Assembly: GCA_937927845.1 (NCBI GenBank)
Contig: CALFXE010000234.1
Location: 1 to 64,000 of the forward strand
Direction of reading: 5' to 3'
From: an uncultured Paludibacter sp.
Lineage (GTDB): Bacteria; Bacteroidota; Bacteroidia; Bacteroidales; Paludibacteraceae
Length of the DNA stretch: 64,000 nucleotides
Each line of letters begins with the position of its first letter. The first letter of the stretch is position 1. Below the pieces are notes generated by a model. That model was given only the letters and a program-made list of their open reading frames with translations. It had not been told where the DNA came from and did no database searches. This document shows, one piece after another, positions 51,318 through 60,662 of this stretch. Made by a program: the position numbers and the translations under genes.

Positions 51318-53477
51318 TTATTCTTCTTCCTTCTTTGTAGCCTCGTATTCTTTCAACAACTTATCCTGTACATCCATCGGTACAAGTTCATAACTTGCAA
51401 ACTTCATACTGAAAGAAGCACGACCTCCTGTAAGAGAACTCAAAGAAGTAGAATAATTACTTAATTCTTTCAAAGGAACTTTAGCGGAAAGTTTTTCAAA
51501 GCCTTTTTCACTTTCCATTCCCATGATAACAGCACGGCGACCTTGCAAATCACTCATTACATCACCTAAGCGATCGGATGGTGCATGAACAATAACATCA
51601 TATATAGGCTCAAGCAATTTCGGACCAGCTTCTTTAAATGCTTGTGCAAAAGCATTTCTTCCTGCCAAGCGGAAAGATATTTCATTTGAGTCTACCGGGT
51701 GCATTTTTCCATCATAAACGATAACGCGAACATCACGAGCATATGAACCTGTTAGCGGACCTTGCTCCATTCTATCCATAACACCTTTAAGAATAGCAGG
51801 AAGGAAACGTGCATCAATTGCTCCACCAACGATAGAGTTGATAAACACTACCTTACCACCCCATTCAAGAGGGATTTCTTGTTTGTCACGAACGGAAATT
51901 TTGTATTCTTGTCCGCCAAAGCGATAAATTTCAGGTATAGGAGTACCTTCAAAATATGGTTCAACGATTAAATGTACTTCGCCAAACTGTCCGGCACCGC
52001 CTGATTGTTTTTTATGACGATAATCGGCACGAGATGTTTTAGTGATTGTCTCGCGATAAGGAATTTTTGGTTCTTTAAATTCAATGGCAATTTTATCGTT
52101 ATTTTCAACTCTCCACTTTAAAGTACGCAAGTGAAATTCACCCTGACCATGTACTATTGTTTGTTTTAGTTCTTTCGACATTTCAACAATCCATGTTGGG
52201 TCTTCTTCGCGCATGCGTGTCAGGACTTCACTCAGTTTTTCTTCATCTGATTCTGAAACTGCTTTTATTGCACGTCTATATTTAGGAGCAGGGAAATTAA
52301 TATCTTTAAAGTCATACTCACAGCCCTTAGCATTCAAGGTATTACCTGTGCGTGTGTCTTTTAGCTTAACAGTTGCACCAATATCGCCTGCCACCAAGAA
52401 GTCTACATTCGTACGAATTTGTCCGGCAACAGCGAAAAGCTGACTTATTCTTTCTTTTGAATTTCTATTGATATTAACCATATCGTCGCCGGCTTTTAAA
52501 GTTCCACTCATCACTTTAAAATATGAAACTTCTCCGATATGCGGCTCGACACTGGTTTTAAAAACATATATACTTGTAGGTGCAGAAGCATCAGGAGCTA
52601 TTTCCTCACCATTTTTTGTTTGCGGTTTGGCTGTAGAGTTTACATTTGGAACTACATTTCCAAGAAACTCCATAAGGCGACGAACAACCATATCTTTTTG
52701 TGCAGAAACACAAAATACAGGGAACATATCACGACTCAAAAGTCCGGCTGTAATTCCTCTGCGTATTTCATCTTCGTCTAACACACCCTGATCAAAGAAT
52801 TTCTCCATAAGCTCCTCATCATGTTCAGCAGCAGATTCAATAAGAGCATTATGCAATTCTTGTGCTTTATCCATCTGATCAGCAGGGATATCTAATATTT
52901 CAGGTGCACCACCTTCAGGCTTGTATTTATATAATTTCATTTTCAGGACATCAATAACAGCATTAAATTGAGTCCCTACACTTATAGGATATTGAATTTG
53001 AACTACTTTACTGCCAAAATTTTCTTTCAACTGTTCTAAAGTACGATCAAAATCAGCTTTTTCATGGTCTAACTGGTTAACAACAAAAATCACAGGCTTG
53101 TGAAACTTTTCCGTATAACGGAAATGATTATTAGTTCCGACCTCCACTCCATATTGAGCATTGATAAGCAGCATGGCAGTATCAGTCACATTTAGAGAAG
53201 TTACAACACCACCGATAAAGTCGTCGGAACCCGGACAATCGATGAAATTTAATTTCTTTTCGAGCCATTCTGTTTGAATAATAGTAGAAAAAACAGAATA
53301 ACCATAATCTTTTTCAACCGGAAAATAATCTGATACCGTATTACCGGAATCTACAGTACCTCTACGTTTTATAACACCACTCTCATAAAGCATAGCTTCT
53401 ACAAGAGTGGTTTTCCCAGTGCCCGAACTTCCCAAAATAGAGATGTTCTTAATTGCGTTTGATTGATATGTCTTCAT
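51318..53477 (-). CDS. Elongation factor G paralogue (EF-G2 type)
   Basis: 719 residues from the ATG at 53477 (MKTYQSNAIKNI). It has the five-domain layout of EF-G with P-loop GSSGTGKTT. The G3 motif, normally DTPGH, reads DCPGS (80-84), so the histidine needed for GTP hydrolysis is absent; G4 reads NQLD instead of NKxD. Domain IV has the HKKQSGGAGQFGEVHL motif. Work on Bacteroides describes a second EF-G, induced in carbon limitation, that translocates without hydrolysing GTP, and this gene fits that class. The canonical fusA is not in the window. Confidence 0.87.
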   Translation of the reverse strand: MKTYQSNAIKNISILGSSGTGKTTLVEAMLYESGVIKRRGTVDSGNTVSDYFPVEKDYGYSVFSTIIQTEWLEKKLNFIDCPGSDDFIGGVVTSLNVTDTAMLLINAQYGVEVGTNNHFRYTEKFHKPVIFVVNQLDHEKADFDRTLEQLKENFGSKVVQIQYPISVGTQFNAVIDVLKMKLYKYKPEGGAPEILDIPADQMDKAQELHNALIESAAEHDEELMEKFFDQGVLDEDEIRRGITAGLLSRDMFPVFCVSAQKDMVVRRLMEFLGNVVPNVNSTAKPQTKNGEEIAPDASAPTSIYVFKTSVEPHIGEVSYFKVMSGTLKAGDDMVNINRNSKERISQLFAVAGQIRTNVDFLVAGDIGATVKLKDTRTGNTLNAKGCEYDFKDINFPAPKYRRAIKAVSESDEEKLSEVLTRMREEDPTWIVEMSKELKQTIVHGQGEFHLRTLKWRVENNDKIAIEFKEPKIPYRETITKTSRADYRHKKQSGGAGQFGEVHLIVEPYFEGTPIPEIYRFGGQEYKISVRDKQEIPLEWGGKVVFINSIVGGAIDARFLPAILKGVMDRMEQGPLTGSYARDVRVIVYDGKMHPVDSNEISFRLAGRNAFAQAFKEAGPKLLEPIYDVIVHAPSDRLGDVMSDLQGRRAVIMGMESEKGFEKLSAKVPLKELSNYSTSLSSLTGGRASFSMKFASYELVPMDVQDKLLKEYEATKKEEE

Positions 53478-53648
53478 ACACACTAAATTAAAAAATTATT
53501 TAATAAACTCATTGAAAAACTACTGAATTACTTCAATAATTTTATTATTAAAAAACGAGCGGCAATGTATGAAAACTTATGGAGATTCAGTATATATTAA
53601 TCTATGTTTTACAACACTATTTATGAAATTCGAGTTAATTAAAGTTAA

Positions 53649-54278
53649 TTACTTTCTGACTATCTTTTTATCTTTTAAATCATATGTCTTCCAAAACCAC
53701 TGATTTACTTTATAGCTCAAATATGCACTTCCTGCTCCCAAAACAGCACCTGCCAACACATCCGAAGGATAATGAACTCCCAAGTGCATACGCGACAAAC
53801 CGACCGAAGTAGCCCAAGCATAAGCAGGAACATAAACATACCATTGCGGATATTTCAAAGTAAGTGCGGTAGCTGTTGCAAAACAAGATGATGTATGTCC
53901 GGATGGCATAGAAAAGCTTGTTTTAATTTGATATGGATTAATATCAGAAGGATATGTTATAGCCGGTCTTTCACGTTTGATACTTCTTTTTGAAATCTCA
54001 GTAAGACCAAGATTTACACCTGAGGCAAACGCAATATAAAAAGCATCTTTTAAAAGGTCTTTGTTATTATCTATCAATCCATATCCACCAATAATAATTG
54101 GAACTGCTAAATTTAATGGAATTGCGGTTTCAGATAAGAAAACAGACACAGGTTTAAGTCCCACTGCCGAATGATTAATCTGCTTCAGCAAATCAATATC
54201 AGCATTTTGAGAAGACAAATATTGAGGTAAAACAAAAAGATTACCTATTAAAAGAATAAATATCGTAAATTTGCGCAT
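53649..54278 (-). CDS. PAP2 family membrane phosphatase
   Basis: I start at 54278 (MRKFTIFILL, 209 residues), which gives a signal/membrane segment and avoids overlap with the divergent gene. The three PAP2 motifs are present: KRSIKRERP, SMPSGH and SRMHLGVHYPSD. It probably dephosphorylates a lipid phosphate such as lipid A or undecaprenyl pyrophosphate at the periplasmic face. The substrate is unknown. The stretch downstream to 53500 has no visible feature. Confidence 0.85.
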   Translation of the reverse strand: MRKFTIFILLIGNLFVLPQYLSSQNADIDLLKQINHSAVGLKPVSVFLSETAIPLNLAVPIIIGGYGLIDNNKDLLKDAFYIAFASGVNLGLTEISKRSIKRERPAITYPSDINPYQIKTSFSMPSGHTSSCFATATALTLKYPQWYVYVPAYAWATSVGLSRMHLGVHYPSDVLAGAVLGAGSAYLSYKVNQWFWKTYDLKDKKIVRK

Positions 54279-54310
54279 TCTAAGATAATTTGTGGCAAAA
54301 GTAATAAATA

Positions 54311-54841
54311 ATGTATAGAATTGCGATAGTAGGTCCGGAATCAACAGGAAAATCAATCTTAGCAGAACAGCTTGCGAAGCATTTTAATTCACCGTGGGTA
54401 CCGGAATATGCAAGAACATACGTAGAAAAGTTGACACAACCATATGATTATGATGATATTTGTAATATCGCAAGAAAACAAATTGAGCAAGAAATTGAAT
54501 ATGAGCAAAACATTAATGCTCCTTATGTGTTTTTTGATACAGAGTTGATTATCACTAAGGTATGGTTCGAATACTGTTATAAGAAAGTACCACAATTTGT
54601 TGAAGAAAGATTGCAAACCGGTTTTTTCGACTTATATTTGCTCTGCGCACCGGATTTACCTTGGGAGCCTGATTCTGTACGAGAACATGGGCATGATAGA
54701 GATTATTTCTTCGATTGGTATAAATCAGAAATCGAGAAATTGGGAAAACCTTATTTTGTGGTTGATGGAGTTGGCGAGGCGAGGGTAAGGAAGGCGATTG
54801 AGGCGGTGTTTAGTAATTGGTGTTTAGTGATTGGTAATTAG
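54311..54841 (+). CDS. NadR-like nucleotide kinase (AAA_28)
   Basis: 176 residues with P-loop GPESTGKS, WVPEYARTYVEKL and FFDTELIITKVWF, which are hallmarks of the nicotinamide-riboside kinase-like domain of NadR. No adenylyltransferase domain is fused, and no pnuC transporter is next to it here. Its last residues VFSNWCLVIGN and TAG stop are read from a heptamer repeat, so the original end is lost or extended. Confidence 0.8.
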   Translation: MYRIAIVGPESTGKSILAEQLAKHFNSPWVPEYARTYVEKLTQPYDYDDICNIARKQIEQEIEYEQNINAPYVFFDTELIITKVWFEYCYKKVPQFVEERLQTGFFDLYLLCAPDLPWEPDSVREHGHDRDYFFDWYKSEIEKLGKPYFVVDGVGEARVRKAIEAVFSNWCLVIGN

Positions 54842-54893
54842 TGATTTACTATATTACTATTTACTATTTACTAATCACTAATCACCATAGACT
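54809..54893. repeat. Heptamer array at the NadR-like 3' end
   Basis: GTTTAGT/GTGATTG/GTAATTA-type heptamers run from 54809, supply the stop codon of the gene, and continue through TTTACTA-type units into an inverted CTAATCA run by 54893. The two halves are inverted, so a large hairpin is possible. Confidence 0.7.
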
Positions 54894-54920
54894 TGTAAAA
54901 AAATAAATTAAAATAAAAAT

Positions 54921-55796
54921 ATGACCTCTAAAGAAACAATTGATGTAATAAAAAAACTGGCTGACACAGGGACTATTAGTGATGTTTGTCATAATCAGTC
55001 GCATAATAACCCTATGCCGTCTGTTGATGTATTGAGTGAAATTGTCAATTTGATTCGCTCAGTGCTCTTTCCGGGTTATTTTGGTGATGCCAGAGTCAAC
55101 ACAAAATCAATGCTTTATCATATTGGTGTTAATATAGATAAGCTGCAACTTCTTTTACAGCGACAAATAAGAGCCGGATTATGTTTTGATGCTTCTTCTG
55201 CCGAGCAACATTGTTCTGAGATAGATCGTATTTCCGAAGAAATAACTGATAATTTTATTGATCAGCTTCCTGAAATACGTGCTAAACTTCACACCGATAT
55301 TATTGCTGCTTATAATGGTGATCCTGCTGCAAAAAGTTATGGAGAAGTGATTTTTTGTTACCCCGGAATTCGTGCAATCAGCAGTCATAGAATAGCCAAT
55401 GCATTGTTGTTACTTGGTGTTCCACTTATTCCTCGTATTATTTCTGAAATGGCTCATTCGGAAACAGGTATCGATATTCATCCGGGTGCTACAATTGGTG
55501 AATATTTCACGATTGATCACGGTACAGGCGTTGTAATAGGTGAAACTGCAAAAATCGGCAACAATGTAAAGATGTATCAGGGCGTAACTCTTGGGGCAAG
55601 AAGTTTTCCGTTGGATGAAAATGGCATTCCTATCAAGGGTATCGACAGACATCCGAAAATTGGTAATAATGTGATAATCTATTCAAATTCAACAATCTTA
55701 GGTAATGTAACCATAGGTGATGGAGCTGTTATCGGTGGTAATATCTGGGTTGATCATGATGTAGAACCGGGAGCTAAATTAATTCAGAAAAAATAA
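54921..55796 (+). CDS. cysE: Serine O-acetyltransferase
   Basis: 291 residues. An alpha-helical N-terminal domain (about 1-150) precedes a left-handed beta helix of hexapeptide repeats (about 190-280): DIHPGATIGEYFTIDHGTG, VIGETAKIGNNVKMYQGVTL, IGNNVIIYSNSTILG. It makes O-acetylserine for cysteine synthesis. The length is like the EpsC/CysE forms of Bacteroidota. It is flanked on both sides by heptamer arrays. Confidence 0.9.
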   Translation: MTSKETIDVIKKLADTGTISDVCHNQSHNNPMPSVDVLSEIVNLIRSVLFPGYFGDARVNTKSMLYHIGVNIDKLQLLLQRQIRAGLCFDASSAEQHCSEIDRISEEITDNFIDQLPEIRAKLHTDIIAAYNGDPAAKSYGEVIFCYPGIRAISSHRIANALLLLGVPLIPRIISEMAHSETGIDIHPGATIGEYFTIDHGTGVVIGETAKIGNNVKMYQGVTLGARSFPLDENGIPIKGIDRHPKIGNNVIIYSNSTILGNVTIGDGAVIGGNIWVDHDVEPGAKLIQKK

Positions 55797-55799
55797 GAA

Positions 55800-55867
55800 G
55801 AGTCAACAGTCAACGGTCAACGGTCAAAAGTTTATAGACTATAGACTATAGACTATAGACTATAGAC
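55800..55867. repeat. Heptamer arrays between cysE and the methyltransferase
   Basis: GTCAACA/GTCAACG heptamers (about 55803-55828) change to ACTATAG heptamers (about 55834-55867). The unit length stays 7 although the word changes. The array ends 26 bases before the TTG start of the next gene. Confidence 0.75.
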
Positions 55868-55892
55868 CATTCTTCACAAATCACAAACAACA

Positions 55893-57047
55893 TTGGATCA
55901 ACATCGTTATATCGCAAAAACCCTTAAGGGACTTGAAGAAGTATTAGCTACTGAGTTGATAAATCTTGGTGCTAATAATATTGAAATACAGCGTAGAGCT
56001 GTGGAATTTACAGGTGATAAAGCATTGCTTTACAAGGCTAATTTGTATTTGCGCACAGCCTTACGAATTCTTATGCCGATAGCATCTTTTAAAGCCGTCA
56101 CTCCCGATGATGTTTACGAAGAAGTTAAGAAAATTAACTGGGAGAAGTTTATGGATTTGCATACCACTTTTGCAATAGATTCTACGGTTTATTCAGAGGA
56201 GATTACTCATTCCAAGTTTGTTTCTTATCGTGTAAAAGATGGTATTGTCGATTGGTTCAGAGAAAAATACGACAAACGTCCTTCTGTAAGCTTGACAAAT
56301 CCAAAACTCAGGTTTAATGTACACATTTCACATAATAATTGTACAATATTACTTGACAGTTCGGGTGAGTCGCTACACAAGCGCGGTTACAGGGCAAACC
56401 AGACCGAAGCTCCTATCAGTGAAGTGCTTGCAGCAGGAATGTTGCTATTAGCAGACTGGAACGGAGAAAGTAATTTTGTAGACCCGTTTTGCGGTTCGGG
56501 TACATTTTTAATTGAAGCAGCTTTAATAGCATTAAATATTCCGCCATGTATCTATCGCACATCATTCGGTTTTGAGAATTGGAAAGATTTCGACAAACAA
56601 TTATTCGATGAAATATATCAGGATGATAGTGCAGAGCGCGAGTTTGAACATCAGATATATGGCTATGACATCTCGCGTAGAGCTATAAGCATTGCTACAG
56701 ACAACATAAAAAGTGCAGGATTAAGCAAATATATTAAGTTGTATGTAAAGTCGATTGATGATTTTGAGATTCCTGATGGAAAGTACTTGATGGTTACCAA
56801 TCCCCCTTATGGCGAGCGACTCAATCCTGATGATTTAGTTGGTATTTATAGAAGTTTAGGCAGTGCATTAAAACATCGCTTTGCAGGGAACACAGCATGG
56901 GTAATCAGTTCCGAAAGAAAATTATTAGATAAAATAGGCTTAAAATCGTCCATCAGAAAAGACTTGTTAAACGGCGCATTAGAATGTTCATATAACCGAT
57001 ATGATATTTTTGAAGGTAAACGTAAAGAATTTTTATCAAACACTTGA
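55893..57047 (+). CDS. THUMP-domain RNA methyltransferase (RlmL/Trm-like)
   Basis: 384 residues. The start is TTG at 55893; an upstream in-frame stop (55863-55865) and no ATG in between make TTG the only plausible start. A ferredoxin-like/THUMP N-terminal region (about 1-155) leads to a Rossmann methyltransferase with VDPFCGSGTFLIEAAL and the catalytic NPPYGERL. The family methylates N2 of guanine in 23S rRNA or tRNA. The last residues have the family's NRYDIFEGKRKEF end. It is followed by tRNA-Leu. Confidence 0.87.
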   Translation: MDQHRYIAKTLKGLEEVLATELINLGANNIEIQRRAVEFTGDKALLYKANLYLRTALRILMPIASFKAVTPDDVYEEVKKINWEKFMDLHTTFAIDSTVYSEEITHSKFVSYRVKDGIVDWFREKYDKRPSVSLTNPKLRFNVHISHNNCTILLDSSGESLHKRGYRANQTEAPISEVLAAGMLLLADWNGESNFVDPFCGSGTFLIEAALIALNIPPCIYRTSFGFENWKDFDKQLFDEIYQDDSAEREFEHQIYGYDISRRAISIATDNIKSAGLSKYIKLYVKSIDDFEIPDGKYLMVTNPPYGERLNPDDLVGIYRSLGSALKHRFAGNTAWVISSERKLLDKIGLKSSIRKDLLNGALECSYNRYDIFEGKRKEFLSNT

Positions 57048-57073
57048 AAAAATAAAAAAATCTATTACCTTTG
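57044..57073 (+). promoter_or_regulatory. Promoter of tRNA-Leu
   Basis: TTG at 57044-57046 and TACCTTTG at 57066-57073, 14 bases before the tRNA. The -33 part overlaps the end of the methyltransferase gene. Confidence 0.55.
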
Positions 57074-57086
57074 CAGCCGCAATAAT

Positions 57087-57170
57087 GCCCAGATGGCGGA
57101 ATTGGTAGACGCGCTGGTCTCAAACACCAGTGGATTCACTTCCATGCCGGTTCGATCCCGGCTCTGGGTA
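57087..57170 (+). tRNA. tRNA-Leu (CAA)
   Basis: 84-base class II tRNA. Acceptor GCCCAGA/TCTGGGT with a G-U closing pair, anticodon loop CTCAAAC (CAA), a variable arm of about 12 bases, and T-loop TTCGATC. CCA is not encoded. Confidence 0.95.
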
Positions 57171-57175
57171 CAGAA

Positions 57176-57215
57176 AACCCCCTCTTCAAACTATTATAAT
57201 GAAGAGGGGGTTTTT
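57176..57215 (+). terminator. Strong terminator after tRNA-Leu
   Basis: A 13-bp stem AACCCCCTCTTCA/TGAAGAGGGGGTT (57176-57188, 57200-57212) with an 11-base loop, then TTTTT. The remaining 140 bases to the sulfatase gene show nothing further. Confidence 0.9.
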
Positions 57216-57355
57216 GTTGATACCCTTCGTTCTACACGTTCATTCTCAATATCCTTCAATAGAATTATTATTTCATCTTTAGCAATAATATTGTTGCTGA
57301 AGTTTAACACATTACAAACAATGCTAATTCGATATTTTTATCAATTTAAAATTTT

Positions 57356-58960
57356 TCAATCATAGCTATTTTTTGTTCTTTTGCCTTTAGGAACAACTTT
57401 ACATCTGGCTGACCAATCATTCCATTTCGATGACAAATCACTCAAGACATCCGGATATAGTTCTGATACGTCATGCAATTCTGTCTTGTCACTCTTCAAA
57501 TTATACAAGTGCCATTTATCGGTACCGATCCTTGATATTGCTTTCCAATCTCCTTTTATGACTGCACAATTGTATGAATGTTCAAAAAACCTATAACCCA
57601 TAAACTCTTGTTTTCCGGTAAAGAATGCCGGTAGCAAACTATATCCTTCTAAAGGTTGTATAACATTACCATTATAACTTTCAGGATATTTTGCTCCTGT
57701 TGCTTCAATAATTGTAGGCATGATATTTAAAATATGACCGGAAGCTTCTGTAAATCTGTTCTTTTGAGATTTAATTTTTGTAGGCCAATGTGCAATGAAC
57801 GGTGTAGCAATTCCTCCTTCGGTTGCATTGTTTTTATACAATCTGAATGGAGTATTAGACAAATTAGCCCAGCCTATACCATAAGATATTGCTCCTGACA
57901 ATTCCGGATTATTTATATCAGATTGCTGTCCTCCTCCAAATTCCTGATATGGTTCAGCACAAGCACCATTATCACTTAGAAACATAATCAAGGTGTTATC
58001 TAACTGTTTAGTTCTTTGTAAATAATCAACAAGTTTACCTATATTATAATCAACACAATATAACTGTGCTGCATAAACAGCCATACGATAATCACTCAAC
58101 GCTTTTTGGTCATCACTGACTTCTGCCCATTCTCTTACTCGTTCGTCACGTGGTGACAGTTTAACACCTTTATCAAACAAGCCAATTTTAATCTGACGTT
58201 CAAAACGTTCCTGACGCAACTTATCCCATCCTTTCATATATTTACCAACAAACTTTTGAATATCTTCATCTTTAGCATGTAGAGGCCAATGTGGTGCATT
58301 GTATGCCAAATACAAAAAAAACGGCTGATTATCACCTTTATTTTCATCTATATATCCAATAGCTTTGTCGGTAAATGTATCTGTTGAATAGAACTCTTCA
58401 GGAGCTTTTATTGTATCATTTCCATCAATCAAGCATCTAATACCTTTTGGATCAAAATAACTAAAAGCTCCCTGATAGCTCCCATAAAACTTATCAAATC
58501 CCCTTTGCAACGGTCGTTTATCATAAGTGTCTGAACCCAAATGCCATTTACCTGTCATATATGTGTGATATCCTGCTTCTTTTAGAACTTCAGCTATGGT
58601 CACACAGTTTTTATTAAGATAACCACGATATCCGTCAACACCAAAATCAAAGTTACTTCCACCTTCTGTTGTCATCATGCCTATACCTGTTTGGTGTTGG
58701 TATAAACCTGTAATTAATGATGCTCTTGTCGGACAACTTCTTGATGTGTTGTAAAAATTTTTGAATCTGATGCCATTTTTAGCAAGTTTATCAATATTTG
58801 GGGTTGGGATTTCTCCACCATAACAACCTATATCTGAGTATCCCATATCGTCAGTTAGAATAATTATGACATTAGGTCTTTCGACTTTTTTCTCTGAATA
58901 GCCTGATAAAGTCGAACCTAAAATCACAGGAATACTTAATAGCATTGTTTTGTGTCCCAT
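57356..58960 (-). CDS. Arylsulfatase (S1 family, serine-type)
   Basis: 534 residues. A hydrophobic N-terminus (about 5-22) suggests export. The metal-binding LTDDMGYSDIGCYGG is at 35-49. The active-site motif is S75-C-P-T-R79 followed four residues later by TG, so the residue to be oxidised to formylglycine is serine and would need an anSME-type maturase. Other family motifs are GKWHLGSDTYDKRP and LFLSDNGACAE. The substrate sulfate ester is not visible. It is 10 bp downstream of the catalase gene on the same strand, an unusual pairing. Confidence 0.88.
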   Translation of the reverse strand: MGHKTMLLSIPVILGSTLSGYSEKKVERPNVIIILTDDMGYSDIGCYGGEIPTPNIDKLAKNGIRFKNFYNTSRSCPTRASLITGLYQHQTGIGMMTTEGGSNFDFGVDGYRGYLNKNCVTIAEVLKEAGYHTYMTGKWHLGSDTYDKRPLQRGFDKFYGSYQGAFSYFDPKGIRCLIDGNDTIKAPEEFYSTDTFTDKAIGYIDENKGDNQPFFLYLAYNAPHWPLHAKDEDIQKFVGKYMKGWDKLRQERFERQIKIGLFDKGVKLSPRDERVREWAEVSDDQKALSDYRMAVYAAQLYCVDYNIGKLVDYLQRTKQLDNTLIMFLSDNGACAEPYQEFGGGQQSDINNPELSGAISYGIGWANLSNTPFRLYKNNATEGGIATPFIAHWPTKIKSQKNRFTEASGHILNIMPTIIEATGAKYPESYNGNVIQPLEGYSLLPAFFTGKQEFMGYRFFEHSYNCAVIKGDWKAISRIGTDKWHLYNLKSDKTELHDVSELYPDVLSDLSSKWNDWSARCKVVPKGKRTKNSYD

Positions 58961-58970
58961 ATTTTATTAA

Positions 58971-60443
58971 TTATTTAACCTCAGTCATTGATATTCCAAG
59001 TGCATCAGCAACACCTTTTCCATATTTGTCATCGGCTTTTAAGCAGTTGCCAATATGACGAATTTTAATTTCTTTAGGTGCATCGCCCATTGCTCTTGCA
59101 GTGTTTTCGAACAATACTTGTTGTTGTTCTTTAGTCATCAGTCTGAATAAATCACCTGCTTGCGAATAATAATCATTATCATCTTCTCTATGATTCCAAT
59201 GATCGGCAGCACCGCTTAATTCCAAAGGAGGTTCCTTAAATTCAGCTTGTTCTTGCCATTCTCCGTAACTGTTGGGTTCGTAGCCTAATGTTGCTCCGTA
59301 ATTTCCGTCTGTTCTCATTTGTCCATCGCGATGGAACATATTCAAGAAAGGACATTTTGATTGATTTACAGGAATAAGATGATGATTTACACCAAGTCGG
59401 TAACGCTGCGCATCGCCATAGGAGAACAATCGTCCTTGAAGCATTTTGTCGGGAGAAAAACCAATGCCGGGAACAATACTTGCAGGATTAAAAGCAGCTT
59501 GTTCAACATCAGCAAAATAATTTTCAGGATTTTTATTCAACTCCATAACACCTACTTCAATAAGAGGAAATTCCTTTTGTGACCAGACTTTAGTCAGATC
59601 AAACGGATTATGCTTATGATTTTTGGCTTGTTCATCTGTCATAACCTGAATTTTCATCGTCCATTTTGGAAAATCTCCATTTTCGATGCTATCGAACAAA
59701 TCACGTTGATGACTTTCGCGACATTTACCAACAATAGCTTCCGCTTCCTGATCGGTAAGGTTTTTTATACCTTGTTGTGAATGCAAATGGAATTTAACCC
59801 AAACTCTTTCATTTTTTGCATTTATCATACTAAAAGTGTGACTACCATAGCCGTGCATATGTCGATATGAGGCAGGAATTCCTCTATCGCTCATTGTGAT
59901 AGTAACTTGATGTAAAGCTTCCGGCAAGAGCGTCCAGAAATCCCAATTATTTTTTGCACTGCGCAAATTAGTTTTAGGATCACGTTTTACGGCATGGTTC
60001 AAGTCAGGAAATTTCAAAGGATCTTTCAAAAAGAAAACAGGTGTATTATTGCCCACTAAATCCCAATTACCTTCTTCGGTATAGAATTTAATTGCAAATC
60101 CACGGATATCCCTTTCGGCATCAGCAGCACCACGTTCACCTGCAACTGTAGAAAAGCGCACAAAGCACTCTGTCTTACTTCCTACTTTTGCAAAGATCTT
60201 AGCTTTTGTAAATTTTGTGATGTCGTGAGTAACGGTGAAAGTCCCAAATGCACCTGAACCCTTTGCGTGCATACGTCTTTCGGGAATTACCTCTCTGTCG
60301 AAATGTGCAAGTTTTTCTAAGAACCAAACATCCTGCAAAAGCATTGGTCCTCTTGGTCCGGCTGTCATAACATTTTGATTGTCAACCACAGGAGCTCCTG
60401 AACTACTTGTAAGTTTTTTCTTTAACCATTTCATGTCTTTCAA
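58971..60443 (-). CDS. katA: Haem catalase
   Basis: 490-residue clade-3 type monofunctional catalase that breaks down hydrogen peroxide. The essential histidine lies in VIPERRMHAKGSGAFG, the asparagine in VGNNTPVFFLKDP, and the haem tyrosine in RLFSYGDAQRYRLGVNH. No signal peptide. It is followed 10 bp later by the sulfatase. A promoter would lie in 60450-60600, where I see only AT-rich sequence and no certain regulator site. Confidence 0.95.
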   Translation of the reverse strand: MKDMKWLKKKLTSSSGAPVVDNQNVMTAGPRGPMLLQDVWFLEKLAHFDREVIPERRMHAKGSGAFGTFTVTHDITKFTKAKIFAKVGSKTECFVRFSTVAGERGAADAERDIRGFAIKFYTEEGNWDLVGNNTPVFFLKDPLKFPDLNHAVKRDPKTNLRSAKNNWDFWTLLPEALHQVTITMSDRGIPASYRHMHGYGSHTFSMINAKNERVWVKFHLHSQQGIKNLTDQEAEAIVGKCRESHQRDLFDSIENGDFPKWTMKIQVMTDEQAKNHKHNPFDLTKVWSQKEFPLIEVGVMELNKNPENYFADVEQAAFNPASIVPGIGFSPDKMLQGRLFSYGDAQRYRLGVNHHLIPVNQSKCPFLNMFHRDGQMRTDGNYGATLGYEPNSYGEWQEQAEFKEPPLELSGAADHWNHREDDNDYYSQAGDLFRLMTKEQQQVLFENTARAMGDAPKEIKIRHIGNCLKADDKYGKGVADALGISMTEVK

Positions 60444-60662
60444 TTTTTAAGTTATTAAATTTATAAATATCTTATGTGTGATTTAATTATTATTTTCTTT
60501 TTTTAGTACGTAAAAATAAGAATAAAAGTTGAGATTTTAATCATTCTTTTATTATTGTTTTGCTGTTTAAGCAAATGATTAGCTTGTATTCACGGTTAAT
60601 TTCTGATTATTTAGTAGAAAAATACAGAAAACATTTGGAGTGGCTTCAATGCCGAAGTCAAT
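60444..60662. other. Intergenic region upstream of catalase with an inverted pair
   Basis: AT-rich until about 60620. Then GAAAACATTTGGAGTG (60627-60642) mirrors CACTAAATGTTTTC (60688-60701) inside the tracrRNA, and GGCTTC/GAAGTC (60643-60659) can form a small hairpin. No gene is seen. Confidence 0.5.
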
